A DNA stretch of 64,000 bases from Candidatus Binatia bacterium (lineage in GTDB: Bacteria > Desulfobacterota > Binatia > UBA12015): assembly GCA_029243485.1 (NCBI GenBank), contig JAQWRY010000047.1, forward strand, positions 1-64,000, written 5' to 3'. Numbering within the stretch: the stretch's first letter is position 1; every line of letters starts with the position of its first letter. The notes beneath the pieces were generated by a model. That model saw only the letters and a list, made by a program, of their open reading frames with translations, was not told where the DNA came from and made no database searches. Shown piece after piece: positions 49,436 through 57,335 of the stretch. The translations under genes were made by a program, and so were the position numbers.

Positions 49436-51091
49436 GTGGCGGCTGAGATCGTCATCCGCGGCGGCACGGTTTTCGACGGGACCGGTGGTCCTGGCCGCGT
49501 AGCCGACGTGGCGATCGACAGAGGCGTGATCCGCGAGATCGGGCCGAAGCTGAGCGGTGCGCGTGAACTCGACGCGTCGGGGTGTGCCGTTGCCCCGGGC
49601 TTCATCGACATCCACACGCACTACGACGCCCAGGTCTTTTGGGATCCGGCCCTCCAGCCGTCTTGCTTTCATGGCGTCACCACCGTGGTTGCCGGGAACT
49701 GCGGCTTCACCATCGCGCCCACCCGCCCCGAACATCACGACGTGATCGTGGGCACACTCGAGAACGTCGAGGACATGGATCCTGCGACGCTGAACGCGGG
49801 CATCGCGTGGGAGTTCGAGACGTTCGCGGAGTACAAGGACCTCGTCCGCCGGCGCGGCACGGTTCTGAACTTCACGACGTACTTCGGGCACTCCGCGCTT
49901 CGACTGTACGTGATGGGCGACGCGGCGTATGAGCGCGCCGCCACCCCGGAGGAGATCGAGCGGATGTGCCGCCTCGTCGGTGAGGCGATCGCCGCGGGTG
50001 CCGCAGGATTCTCGACGAGCTTCTCTTTCGCGCACAGAGGCGTGGACGGGAAGCCCGTTCCGAGCCGGTTCGCCGAGCGCGCCGAGGTCGAGGCGCTGTT
50101 TCTGGCGGCGGGGCGGGCGGGGAAAGGCGTTGTGCTGGCCACGCCGGGCAAGCAGTGCACGTACCCGGATTTCTACGAGCTGCAGGCACGAATCGGTCGT
50201 CCCGTTACCTGGCCGCTGTTCGCTGCGCCGGAGCACAAGCACCACCCGCAGCTCGAGATTCATCGAAACAGCCTTTCCGGAGAGGGCCGCGTGTGGCCGC
50301 AGGTCACCCCGCGGCCGCTCACGATGCAGTTCACGATGGCCGACGCGTACAACCTGAACGTCGGTGCGGTGTTCGGGGCACTTCTGGAGCGGAGTCGGGA
50401 GGAGCGCATCGCCGCCTATCGTGATCCGGAATGGCGGGAGCGAGCCGCGCTGGATCTGGACCAAGCGCAGATGAAGCCCCGATGGGAAACCTTCGAGGTG
50501 TCCGAGTCCGAACGGTTCCCCGACTTGATCGGCCGACGCGTGCTCGAGCTGGCGGACGAGCGTGGTTGCCGCCCGTTCGACGTGATGTGCGAGCTCGCGG
50601 TGGCCGAGGACCTGAAGACGCGGTTCCGCGCCTACATCGCGAACGACGACGTCGAGGCCGTGCGCGACTTGCTCACCGAAGATCGGGTCATCCTCGGCCT
50701 CTCCGATGCCGGGGCGCACGTGGATCAGCTGTGCGACGCGCCACTGTACACGGATTTTCTGAGCAAGTGGGTCCGCGAACGCGAGCTGATGCCGCTCGAG
50801 CGAGCCGTCCGTAAGCTCTCGGGTGAGGCCGCCGACCTGTTTGGGTTCGTGCGACGGGGCTACCTGCGCGAAGGGTACTGGGCGGACGTCTGTGTGTTCG
50901 ACCCAGACACCGTCGACCCCGGGCCGTTGCGGCGTGTTCGCGACTTCCCGGCGGACGGGGAGCGTCTGACGGCCGACGCACCGACAGGTGTCAGGCACGT
51001 GCTGGTGAACGGAACCCCGATCCGTACCGACGAACGACCACACGCGGACGCGCTCGAGCGAAGGCCCGGCGTGTGGCCGGAGATTTCCTGA
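49436..51091 (+). CDS. D-aminoacylase-like amidohydrolase
   Basis: A 551-residue amidohydrolase of the N-acyl-D-amino-acid deacylase group. The start is GTG 49436. 'VIRGGTVFDGTGGPGRVADVAI' is the N-terminal sandwich, 'GFIDIHTHYDAQVFWDP' holds the HxH metal site, and 'SCFHGVTTVVAGNCGFTIAP' carries the Cys ligand typical of the group; 'LSDAGAHVDQLCD' has the catalytic Asp. This is intact, unlike the ExD variant at 13950. It would hydrolyse an amide or cyclic ureide. Its place between two SDRs in a five-gene operon suggests a pathway step, not peptide recycling. Confidence 0.9.
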   Translation: MAAEIVIRGGTVFDGTGGPGRVADVAIDRGVIREIGPKLSGARELDASGCAVAPGFIDIHTHYDAQVFWDPALQPSCFHGVTTVVAGNCGFTIAPTRPEHHDVIVGTLENVEDMDPATLNAGIAWEFETFAEYKDLVRRRGTVLNFTTYFGHSALRLYVMGDAAYERAATPEEIERMCRLVGEAIAAGAAGFSTSFSFAHRGVDGKPVPSRFAERAEVEALFLAAGRAGKGVVLATPGKQCTYPDFYELQARIGRPVTWPLFAAPEHKHHPQLEIHRNSLSGEGRVWPQVTPRPLTMQFTMADAYNLNVGAVFGALLERSREERIAAYRDPEWRERAALDLDQAQMKPRWETFEVSESERFPDLIGRRVLELADERGCRPFDVMCELAVAEDLKTRFRAYIANDDVEAVRDLLTEDRVILGLSDAGAHVDQLCDAPLYTDFLSKWVRERELMPLERAVRKLSGEAADLFGFVRRGYLREGYWADVCVFDPDTVDPGPLRRVRDFPADGERLTADAPTGVRHVLVNGTPIRTDERPHADALERRPGVWPEIS

Positions 51092-51101
51092 AGGAGAATC
51101 G

Positions 51102-51845
51102 ATGGGAACCTTGCAAGGCAAGATCGCCGTCATCACTGGTGCTGGGTCGGGGATGGCCAAGGAGTCGACGAAGATATTCGTCCGGGAGGGCGCACGGGTC
51201 GTCGCAGCCGACATCAGTGGCGCGGAGAAGGAGACGGCGAGCCTGTTCGGTGACGCCGTGCTGCCCGTCCATTGTGACGTGACGAAGGAGGCGGACGTCG
51301 AGGCTCTCATGGCGGCGGCCGTGAAGCAGTTCGGCCGGGTGGATGCGGTCTTGAACGTCGCCGGGATCGGCACGGGTGGTCCTATCACGAAGATCACGAT
51401 GGAGGATTACGACAAGACGATGGACGTCGATGTCCGCGGTGTTCTCCTCGGGATGAAACACGGTATCCGGGCCATGCTCGACACGGGTGGCGGTGTGATC
51501 CTCAACTGGTCGTCGATCGGCGGGCTCAACGGCTCCCCCTTCGGAACGAGCGTCTACTCCGCGGCCAAAGCCGGCGTGATCGCCCTAACCAAGGCGGCCG
51601 CGATAGAGTACGGACGCAAGGGCGTGCGCGCGAACGCGATCTGTCCCGGCTTCATCCAGACGGAGATCATGGGGGCCGCGGGGGCCCAGCGTTTTCCGGA
51701 GATGGAGGAGAAGGCTGCACTGAAGCGCTCGGGGAAACCGTCGGAGGTCGCGGAGGTAGCCGCGTTCCTCGCGTCCGATCGAGCTTCGTACGTGACGGGC
51801 GCAGTGATCCCGGTCGATGGCGGTTGGTCCGCCTGTCTCGCCTGA
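51102..51845 (+). CDS. Short-chain dehydrogenase/reductase (SDR)
   Basis: A 247-residue SDR. 'TGAGSGMAKE' replaces the usual G-x-G tail of the cofactor loop; 'NVAGIGTGG' replaces NNAG. The active site is 'NWSSIGGLNGSPFGTSVYSAAK', and 'VTGAVIPVDGGWSA' closes the fold. AAGGAG is located seven bases before the ATG. It is the fourth gene of the TauD operon, followed by a P450 after 30 bp. Confidence 0.92.
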   Translation: MGTLQGKIAVITGAGSGMAKESTKIFVREGARVVAADISGAEKETASLFGDAVLPVHCDVTKEADVEALMAAAVKQFGRVDAVLNVAGIGTGGPITKITMEDYDKTMDVDVRGVLLGMKHGIRAMLDTGGGVILNWSSIGGLNGSPFGTSVYSAAKAGVIALTKAAAIEYGRKGVRANAICPGFIQTEIMGAAGAQRFPEMEEKAALKRSGKPSEVAEVAAFLASDRASYVTGAVIPVDGGWSACLA

Positions 51846-51875
51846 CACTGCGAGCACTGCACCGCGGAGCCACGA

Positions 51876-53102
51876 ATGCCCCTGGATATTGACCCCCTCG
51901 AGCTCGTTGACCCTCGCCGCTTTGCGCGTCGCGGCTACCCGCACGATGTGTGGACGCGTCTCCGTGCGGAGGGGCCTGTCGCTCGCTTCGAGCCGCGCGA
52001 CCTGGCTCCGTTTTGGGCAATCACGAAACACGCCGACATCGTGGAGATAGCGTCACAGCCGCTTCGGTTCTCGAGCGCGCAGGGGATCATCCTGATGAAA
52101 CCCGATGCACCGAAGATCGCGTCGGAAATGGTCGTGATGCTCGACCCTCCGAGACACGGGCCGATGCGCCGCGTCGCGAGCCGCCGTTTCACGCCGAGAG
52201 CGGTACGCGGGCAGGCTGCGGACATCGAGAGGATCGTCATCGACACGCTCGACGAAGCGGCCACGAACGGCGAGCTGCGCGAGTGCGACTTCGTCGAGAG
52301 GATCGCGGCCCCGCTTCCGATCGCGGTCGTCTCGTGGGTTCTTGGCGTGGCGCGCGAAGACTGGGGCCTACTCTTCCGCTGGACCAACGAGATCATCGGC
52401 AAGGACGACCCGGAGTTCCGCCGCCCCGGCGAGACGCCCGGCCAGGCGATCAAGCGCGCTCGCGGTGAGCTGCACGCGTATCTCGGAGACTTGATCGAGA
52501 GGCGTCGGAACGATCCCCGCGACGATCTCCTGAGTGAGCTCATTCGCGCTCGAATCGACGACCAGCCACTCACCGTGACGCAGCTGCTGTCGTACTGCGA
52601 GCTTCTGGTCGAGGCGGGAAACGAAACGACCCGCAACGCGATCAGTGGGGGATTGCTCGCTTTCTCCGAACACCGAGACCAGTGGGAGAGGCTCCAGAAG
52701 CACCCTGAGCTGTTGCCAGAGGCCGTGGAGGAGATCCTCCGCTGGGTCTCGCCGATCATCCATTTCACCCGAACCGCAACCGAGGACTGCGAGGTGCGTG
52801 GGCGGACGATACGCGAGGGAGATCAGCTAGCGTTGTTCTTCGCGTCTGCAAACCGCGACGAGGAGGTTTTCGAGGACCCCTTCACGTTTCGCGTGGATCG
52901 CAGCCCGAACCAGCACCTCGCGTTCGGTGTCGGTGAGCACTTCTGCCTCGGCGCCCATGTTGCGCGGGTGGAGATCGAGGCTGTGTTCCGCCATCTGATC
53001 CAGCGACTGGAGTCGTTCGAGGTCGCGGGGGCCGTTGAGCGTCTGAGTTCCGCGGTCAATGGCGGCATCAAGCACCTACCGTTGCGCTACCGCCTCACGT
53101 AG
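51876..53102 (+). CDS. Cytochrome P450
   Basis: A 408-residue soluble P450 with 'LVEAGNETTRNAISGG' in the I-helix, E-x-x-R in 'EEILRWVSP', 'HFTRTATEDCEVRG' and the haem loop 'FGVGEHFCLGAHVARVE' (Cys357). These segments are typical of the CYP125/142/124-like branch in mycobacteria, whose members oxidise sterol and methyl-branched chains at the end carbon; that assignment is tentative. It is the last gene of its operon and the last of the catabolic island. Confidence 0.93.
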   Translation: MPLDIDPLELVDPRRFARRGYPHDVWTRLRAEGPVARFEPRDLAPFWAITKHADIVEIASQPLRFSSAQGIILMKPDAPKIASEMVVMLDPPRHGPMRRVASRRFTPRAVRGQAADIERIVIDTLDEAATNGELRECDFVERIAAPLPIAVVSWVLGVAREDWGLLFRWTNEIIGKDDPEFRRPGETPGQAIKRARGELHAYLGDLIERRRNDPRDDLLSELIRARIDDQPLTVTQLLSYCELLVEAGNETTRNAISGGLLAFSEHRDQWERLQKHPELLPEAVEEILRWVSPIIHFTRTATEDCEVRGRTIREGDQLALFFASANRDEEVFEDPFTFRVDRSPNQHLAFGVGEHFCLGAHVARVEIEAVFRHLIQRLESFEVAGAVERLSSAVNGGIKHLPLRYRLT

Positions 53103-53115
53103 CGCCGCCGGCGCT
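53101..53115 (+). terminator. Short perfect hairpin at the P450 stop codon
   Basis: AGCGCC-GCC-GGCGCT begins inside the stop codon of the P450. It is a compact GC hairpin at the end of the operon but lacks a following T-run, so termination is only suggested. Confidence 0.3.
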
Positions 53116-53158
53116 TCAGCGTTGTGAGGGGCGGCCTCGGACCACGGAGGTTCGGATG

Positions 53159-53184
53159 AAAAGCGAGTTCTTTCGCTGAGTCGG
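53159..53184 (+). repeat. Leader repeat, copy 1 (ends TTTCGCTGAGTCGG)
   Basis: The last 16 bases match the copy at 54503-54528 in 14 positions (T-Y-TTTCG-Y-TGAGTCGG). This copy also forms a small hairpin, AGCGA-N6-TCGCT. Both copies lie upstream of unrecognised genes of the accessory patch. Confidence 0.35.
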
Positions 53185-53230
53185 TGGGGAGGCCGGGCGT
53201 GGGATCGTCGCCGTCCAAAGGAGGGCGGAC

Positions 53231-53611
53231 ATGCCGAACTGGGAGCGAGAGGACGTCCTGAGTGAGATTCAGAAGAAGCTGCCGTGGGCCGTGGTACTGG
53301 ACATTTTCTCGGGCGAAGGGTGGTTGGCGATCCCGGCGATGGGGCAGCCTCCCGCAGAGCCGGTCCCGGTCAGGTACTTCGTCAAGGTCGAGCCGTTGCC
53401 GGCGAGACGGAAGCGCCAGTCGCCACAATTGGCTGTGGCGATCGAGGACCCGAATGGCCAGCTGGTCGTCCACGAAGGCTCGAGGATCGCTCTGCTCGGG
53501 TTGATGGATCGTGAAGGGTCCCGGCCTGCGCCGGGGGATGGACGAGCAATCCGAACCGCTCGAGAATCGGGGGGACGCGGGGGCCGGCGCGCTGGTACAA
53601 TCGAAGTATGA
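53231..53611 (+). CDS. Hypothetical protein
   Basis: A 126-residue predicted protein after a good ribosome site (AAAGGAGGGCGG). The first 90 residues look like a folded mixed domain ('EIQKKLPWAVVLDIFSGEGWLAIPAMG', 'YFVKVEPLPARRKRQSPQLAVAIED'). The last 35 are Arg/Gly-rich and low in complexity. Its stop overlaps the ATG of the next gene (ATGA), which supports it as real. No family is recognised. Confidence 0.55.
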   Translation: MPNWEREDVLSEIQKKLPWAVVLDIFSGEGWLAIPAMGQPPAEPVPVRYFVKVEPLPARRKRQSPQLAVAIEDPNGQLVVHEGSRIALLGLMDREGSRPAPGDGRAIRTARESGGRGGRRAGTIEV

Positions 53612-54483
53612 GTCACCGACCCGGCAACGAGGGAAGTCCTAAGGAGGCGGCTGTCCCGGCATCGGGTGTCGACGAAACCGCCGAACCTGTTCTCCCTGTG
53701 TTCGGGTTGGACCTCCCGAGGCTTCCATCGCCTGAGCGGACGCGTGACGAGCAGGAGTTCATGTCCCAGGGGCTGGAGAGCTTTCCACGGAGAGATCCGA
53801 GCTGGGCCGAGATTGGTGAGAAGGCGCGGTCCGTGCTCGAGCTCTTCAGCGATCGTCGGACATTCGAGGAGGCGCCGCTAGATGCTGTGCGCCTCCTTGG
53901 TCTGGCCGCGCTCAGGCCCGGAAGGTTCGAAGACCTGCCTCTCTGGCAGCCGCAACTGGGAAGCGACAGTCTGATGGATCGGATCCTACGGGATCTGTAC
54001 ATGGTCCGCGGCTTAGTCTGGGCGGGCGTCGCGCGATGGCAACAGAAGGCGAAGTGGGACGTCTCTCATGAGGCGCGTCGGGGAGCGTTGGAGCGGTTGC
54101 GGAAGTTCGGCCGTGCGCTCGTGCCCGATACAAGAGGGCGGAGAAAGGAGATCGGTCCGCCGCCGGAGATCCTGCTGCTCGCGTACCGACAGCTGCAGTT
54201 TCGTCTGGCTCTTGCCCGCAGGCTACTTGATGACGGCCGTGGCAAGCGGCGGGTGCCATATCCTAGGATCCAGCAGGTCGCCGAAGAGTGCGGGCTCAAT
54301 GAGGATTGGATCCGGGAATGGTTGTTCTTTTCGGACCGATGGGAGCGCAAACCGCGCACGCTGACCATTGAGGAGATGGCACGGGAACTCCTTCACCGCA
54401 TTTCAGGCATGGAACCCGGCAGTATCGAGACCTCGATCTCCCGCGGGCGTCGCGACGACGGTGGCGGAACGGGAGAGTCCTGA
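53608..54483 (+). CDS. Hypothetical protein with C-terminal HTH-like helices
   Basis: A 291-residue soluble protein. The N-terminal 50 residues are Pro-rich. Then come helices with 'ARSVLELFSDRRTFEEAPLDAVRLLGLAAL', 'LMDRILRDLYMVRGLVWAGVARWQQKAK' and a basic middle part. The C-terminus has 'YPRIQQVAEECGLNEDWIREWLFFSDRW' and 'TLTIEEMARELLHRISGMEPGSIETSISRGRR', which look like two helix-turn-helix units. DNA binding is possible but unproven. It is coupled to the 53231 gene and has no recognised family. Confidence 0.65.
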   Translation: MSHRPGNEGSPKEAAVPASGVDETAEPVLPVFGLDLPRLPSPERTRDEQEFMSQGLESFPRRDPSWAEIGEKARSVLELFSDRRTFEEAPLDAVRLLGLAALRPGRFEDLPLWQPQLGSDSLMDRILRDLYMVRGLVWAGVARWQQKAKWDVSHEARRGALERLRKFGRALVPDTRGRRKEIGPPPEILLLAYRQLQFRLALARRLLDDGRGKRRVPYPRIQQVAEECGLNEDWIREWLFFSDRWERKPRTLTIEEMARELLHRISGMEPGSIETSISRGRRDDGGGTGES

Positions 54484-54502
54484 GGGTCGACGGGACGGAA
54501 TC

Positions 54503-54528
54503 AAAGAACGCGTTTTTCGTTGAGTCGG
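54503..54528 (+). repeat. Leader repeat, copy 2 (ends TTTCGTTGAGTCGG)
   Basis: The second copy of the element at 53159-53184, 90 bp before the start of the 54618 gene. The 5' ten bases differ between copies. Confidence 0.35.
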
Positions 54529-54617
54529 CGCACACGGATCGAGCCGTATCCTGGTCGCTGAACGATCGCGTGCCCGGCGTCTTGCCGGACTGCGACCCAG
54601 CGAAGAGGAACCGAGAC

Positions 54618-55577
54618 ATGGACGACGATCGAAGGCGGGAGGCTAACCGCGCCAACGCGCAGAAGAGCACGGGGCCGCGCACGGTCGCGGGCAAGGCCCG
54701 CTCGGCAAGGAACTCGACGCGACACGGGTTGCTGGCGCAACGCGTGCTTCTAGCCGGGGAGAACGAGAAGGAGCTGAAGGCGCTCCGCGGGGGTATGCGC
54801 AGTAGTCTTCGTCCCATTGGCGAGCTCGAAGAGGAGCTGGTCGAACGTATGATCGCTTCCGTGTGGCGCAAGCGTCGCGGCGAGCGCGTGGAGCTGGGGT
54901 TGTGGGATTGGCGGGGAACGGTCTCGGGCGGTCAGAGCACGCTGGCGAACGTGTTCTTCATGGACTCCCAGCACGATCAGTCCCTGCAGAAGCTGACGCG
55001 TTACATGACGGCCGCGAGTGGAGAGTTCCGTCGCGCCTTTCAGATGCTGAAGGAGGCGCAAGAGGCGCGGAAGGCGCATGGGGAAGAGGAGTGGGTGGAT
55101 GGGGAAGCCAATGAGGTCGAAGTCGGAGAGGCGGGTGAGGACGGGGGCGACGACCAAGACGGCGGCGCGAACGTGAGCGGCGCGTCGCCGCCGGGCCAAA
55201 CCACCGAGGCCCAGGCGACCGAGTTCTCAATGGGGCCGGATTGGGTCACGCGAGCCGAATCCGCCGCGACCAAGCGTGACGTCGCAGCGCGGGACCCACT
55301 TGGCCAGGCGCGACCGGCTGCGCCACCTCAGCGCTGGGAGCAGATGACCGACCCGGAGCGGGCGCTCTTCTCGGCGCGGAACAACGACCAGGTGATGGCC
55401 TTCGACGACATGCTCCAAGAAGCCTTGGGAAACCGGCAGTGGATGGAGCGGTTGGGGGTCCGTGATCTGTTGCGCGTACATGAGAGCTTCAACGCGACCA
55501 TGTGGCAGACGATGCGGTCCATCGACGAGCTTCTCAAGGACGACGAGCCGGCGGCGGAGGCAAGCGACGGGCATTGA
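54618..55577 (+). CDS. Hypothetical protein of the 'NAQKSTGPRT' family
   Basis: A 319-residue protein. Its N-terminus 'ANRANAQKSTGPRTVAGKARSARNSTRHGLLA' is the hallmark of a widespread family of unknown function, often multicopy in planctomycetes, acidobacteria and related soil bacteria. The middle is helical ('LIGELEEELVERMIASVWRKRRGER'-like), then a long acidic Gly/Glu/Asp linker, and a C-terminal helical segment ('ERALFSARNNDQVMAFDDMLQEAL'). ATG 54618 after GAGG is used in place of an upstream one at 54570. The basic N-terminus suggests nucleic-acid contact. Role unknown. Confidence 0.7.
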   Translation: MDDDRRREANRANAQKSTGPRTVAGKARSARNSTRHGLLAQRVLLAGENEKELKALRGGMRSSLRPIGELEEELVERMIASVWRKRRGERVELGLWDWRGTVSGGQSTLANVFFMDSQHDQSLQKLTRYMTAASGEFRRAFQMLKEAQEARKAHGEEEWVDGEANEVEVGEAGEDGGDDQDGGANVSGASPPGQTTEAQATEFSMGPDWVTRAESAATKRDVAARDPLGQARPAAPPQRWEQMTDPERALFSARNNDQVMAFDDMLQEALGNRQWMERLGVRDLLRVHESFNATMWQTMRSIDELLKDDEPAAEASDGH

Positions 55578-55672
55578 ACGGTATTTCGAAACGAACCCAC
55601 TTGATGCATTGCGTCGGGTGCCGCCCGGCCGGGGACACTGACCTCGCCCGCACAGCTGTCGATCGTGGCTAG

Positions 55673-56167
55673 TCATTCCCTTGCTCGCCAGAGCGCCTTG
55701 GGGACCGTTTTGTCCGTGACACCAAGCGAGCGCGCTATGGCCGAATCAGAGAGGCCGAACGTCTTGAGTTGGCCGGCTCGCTCAGCGACGCGCATATACG
55801 GAAAGGGCGAGGACGCGCGGCGCATCGGGAACCGAACGGCCAGGGTCGCGGCCGTTCGAATTGGTTGCGAGCGCGTCCGCCGCAGGAATCGAACTGTCCT
55901 CCGACGACTGAGCCAATCGGGTCCAAACCGCCGTAGAGGAAGAGAGGCTCTTGGTGACGGTCGTGGTGACGGTTGAGAGATGGTTCCTCGTATCTCACCG
56001 TGCCTCATGGAGATGCCGAATCGGAGAAACTCCCGACGCAACACCATGACTCGCAATGCGGCATCCCCGTCCCAGCCTTTCAAGACCGGCGCCCTCAACC
56101 TGACTCGGCCACCCTCTCCGGGGACGTAGCGCAGGGATTCAGCTGACTTTCCTCCTTTGGAGCTCAT
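55673..56167 (-). pseudogene. HTH-containing remnant, possibly the C-terminus of a site-specific recombinase
   Basis: A 164-codon frame. Its N-terminal part 'VRLRAPVLKGWDGDAALRVMVLRREFLRFGISMRHGEIRGTIS' and its C-terminal part 'RVAERAGQLKTFGLSDSAIARSLGVTDKTVPKALWRA' look like coding sequence, and the latter is a resolvase-type HTH. The 50 residues between are Arg/Ser/Pro-rich junk-like sequence, as after insertion or frameshift. The layout resembles the end of large recombinases, but the catalytic domain is absent. It is probably a decayed mobile-element gene; confidence in the family is low. Confidence 0.4.
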
Positions 56168-56485
56168 GCCAGGGCCTGCTTCCTGCAGCCAGTTGCTACC
56201 GCTCCGCTAACGGCCTCCGGCAAGCGGACGCAGGTCACGGAGCAGTGCAGGGCTCGCGCGAGGCGCCAAGCCGTAGGGGAGGCGAACATGCGTGCTGTCA
56301 TGGCGGCGGGCTCGCTCGGGGGCACCAGCTCGGCAACTGGCTACGTCGAGCGAGCCCGCGATGAGTTGGCGGGGTCGAACACGTGGTGGCATCTGTAATA
56401 GTCTCTGTAATAGATGCGGCCGGCTGGCGTGGTGTATGCCCGGGTATAGGAGGATACGGCGCGAGTATGGAGCGCTTTTTCTTGT
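56168..56485. other. Gene-free stretch before the tRNA with a short direct repeat
   Basis: No frame with coding character is seen. TCTGTAATAG occurs twice at 56392-56401 and 56404-56413, 72 bp before the tRNA. The region upstream (55578-55672) is also empty. No attachment-site copy of the tRNA 3' end was found in the window. Confidence 0.5.
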
Positions 56486-56571
56486 GCCGGGGTGGCGAAA
56501 TAGGCAGACGCAGGGGACTTAAAATCCCCTGGGGGGTAACCCCCGTGCGGGTTCAAGTCCCGCCCCCGGCA
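56486..56571 (+). tRNA. tRNA-Leu (anticodon UAA)
   Basis: An 86-nt cloverleaf. The acceptor arms GCCGGGG (56486-56492) and CCCCGGC (56564-56570) pair fully, with A as discriminator. The anticodon stem GGGGA/TCCCC encloses CTTAAAA, giving anticodon TAA. A long variable arm GGGGGG-TAA-CCCCC is typical of class II tRNAs, and the T arm holds GGTTCAAGTCC. CCA is not encoded. It separates the accessory patch from the envelope genes. Confidence 0.95.
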
Positions 56572-56585
56572 CTCTTCATTCGCAC

Positions 56586-57335
56586 TCAGGACGTCTGCGC
56601 CGCTGCCTTCGCAGCCGTGCCGCGGTTGCGAGACGTTTCGAACCGCCCGCGCGTTCGACGGGCGAGATCGTCTGGGGTCTCGTCTGCGTCGGCTTCGATC
56701 GCCTCGAGTACACGGACCCGGATCTCGTGCGCCCCGTGGACCACGACGGTGCCCGGCCGCCACGCCTCGCCGGTTCCCTCCAGTACGACCGGGATCAGCG
56801 GGACGCGTGCTCGCGAGGCCAGAACGAACGCTCCGGGTTTGAACTCGCCCAGGTGGTCCGGGCACAGACGGCCCTCGGGGAAGATCGCCACGGGGGTTCC
56901 TTCCGCGAGCGCCTCCTCGGCGGTTTCGAGGGCTCGGTGTCCGGTCTCGCGGTCGCCGGGCTTCACGGGGATGTGGCGGCAGGCCCGGAACAGCCAGCCG
57001 GCCAGCGGGATCCGAAACATCCACGTCTCAGCGAGAAAGCGCACCGGCGCTCGGAGAAGCAGTAGGGCGAGGACGTCGAGCCCAGACTCGTGATTCGCAA
57101 CCAATACGTACGGACCCGTGTTCGGAAGGTGCTGGATCCCGTTGAGCGTGAAACGATACAGCGGAGTAAGGCGGGCGTAGAACGAGACCCACTGCGCTGT
57201 GAATCGGCGGAACCGATCGCCAGACGGATCCGTGCGGTTCAAGATGGGGCGCAGTACGAACATCGCCGGGAAAAGCGGCAAGACGATGACCGAGAGCAGA
57301 ACCCAAGCGTACGCGGTGCGAAGAGCAGACGACAA
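56586..57335 (-). CDS. plsC: 1-acyl-sn-glycerol-3-phosphate acyltransferase (PlsC family)
   Basis: About 249 residues. An N-terminal hydrophobic segment 'AWVLLSVIVLPLFPAMFVL' anchors it in the inner membrane. Motif I is 'NHESGLD' (H-x4-D), motif III is 'FPEGR' and 'VPLIPVVLEG' is motif IV. It would acylate lysophosphatidate to phosphatidate, or a related acceptor. The N-terminus is uncertain: the frame stays open far upstream, but that part runs against the signal peptide of the divergent START-like gene. A TTG at 57335 is a guess at the start. It sits 15 bp after the tRNA. Confidence 0.82.
   Translation of the reverse strand: MSSALRTAYAWVLLSVIVLPLFPAMFVLRPILNRTDPSGDRFRRFTAQWVSFYARLTPLYRFTLNGIQHLPNTGPYVLVANHESGLDVLALLLLRAPVRFLAETWMFRIPLAGWLFRACRHIPVKPGDRETGHRALETAEEALAEGTPVAIFPEGRLCPDHLGEFKPGAFVLASRARVPLIPVVLEGTGEAWRPGTVVVHGAHEIRVRVLEAIEADADETPDDLARRTRGRFETSRNRGTAAKAAAQTS

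Noticed and set aside
53103-56485. An integrative element using the tRNA-Leu 3' end as attachment site
   Set aside because: The patch lies on the 5' side of the tRNA, no integrase is present and no copy of the tRNA 3' end was found in the window.
57199-57285. An N-terminal extension of the START-like gene to 57199 and of plsC to 57587
   Set aside because: Both would overlap each other by hundreds of bases on opposite strands; the extensions lack conserved features.
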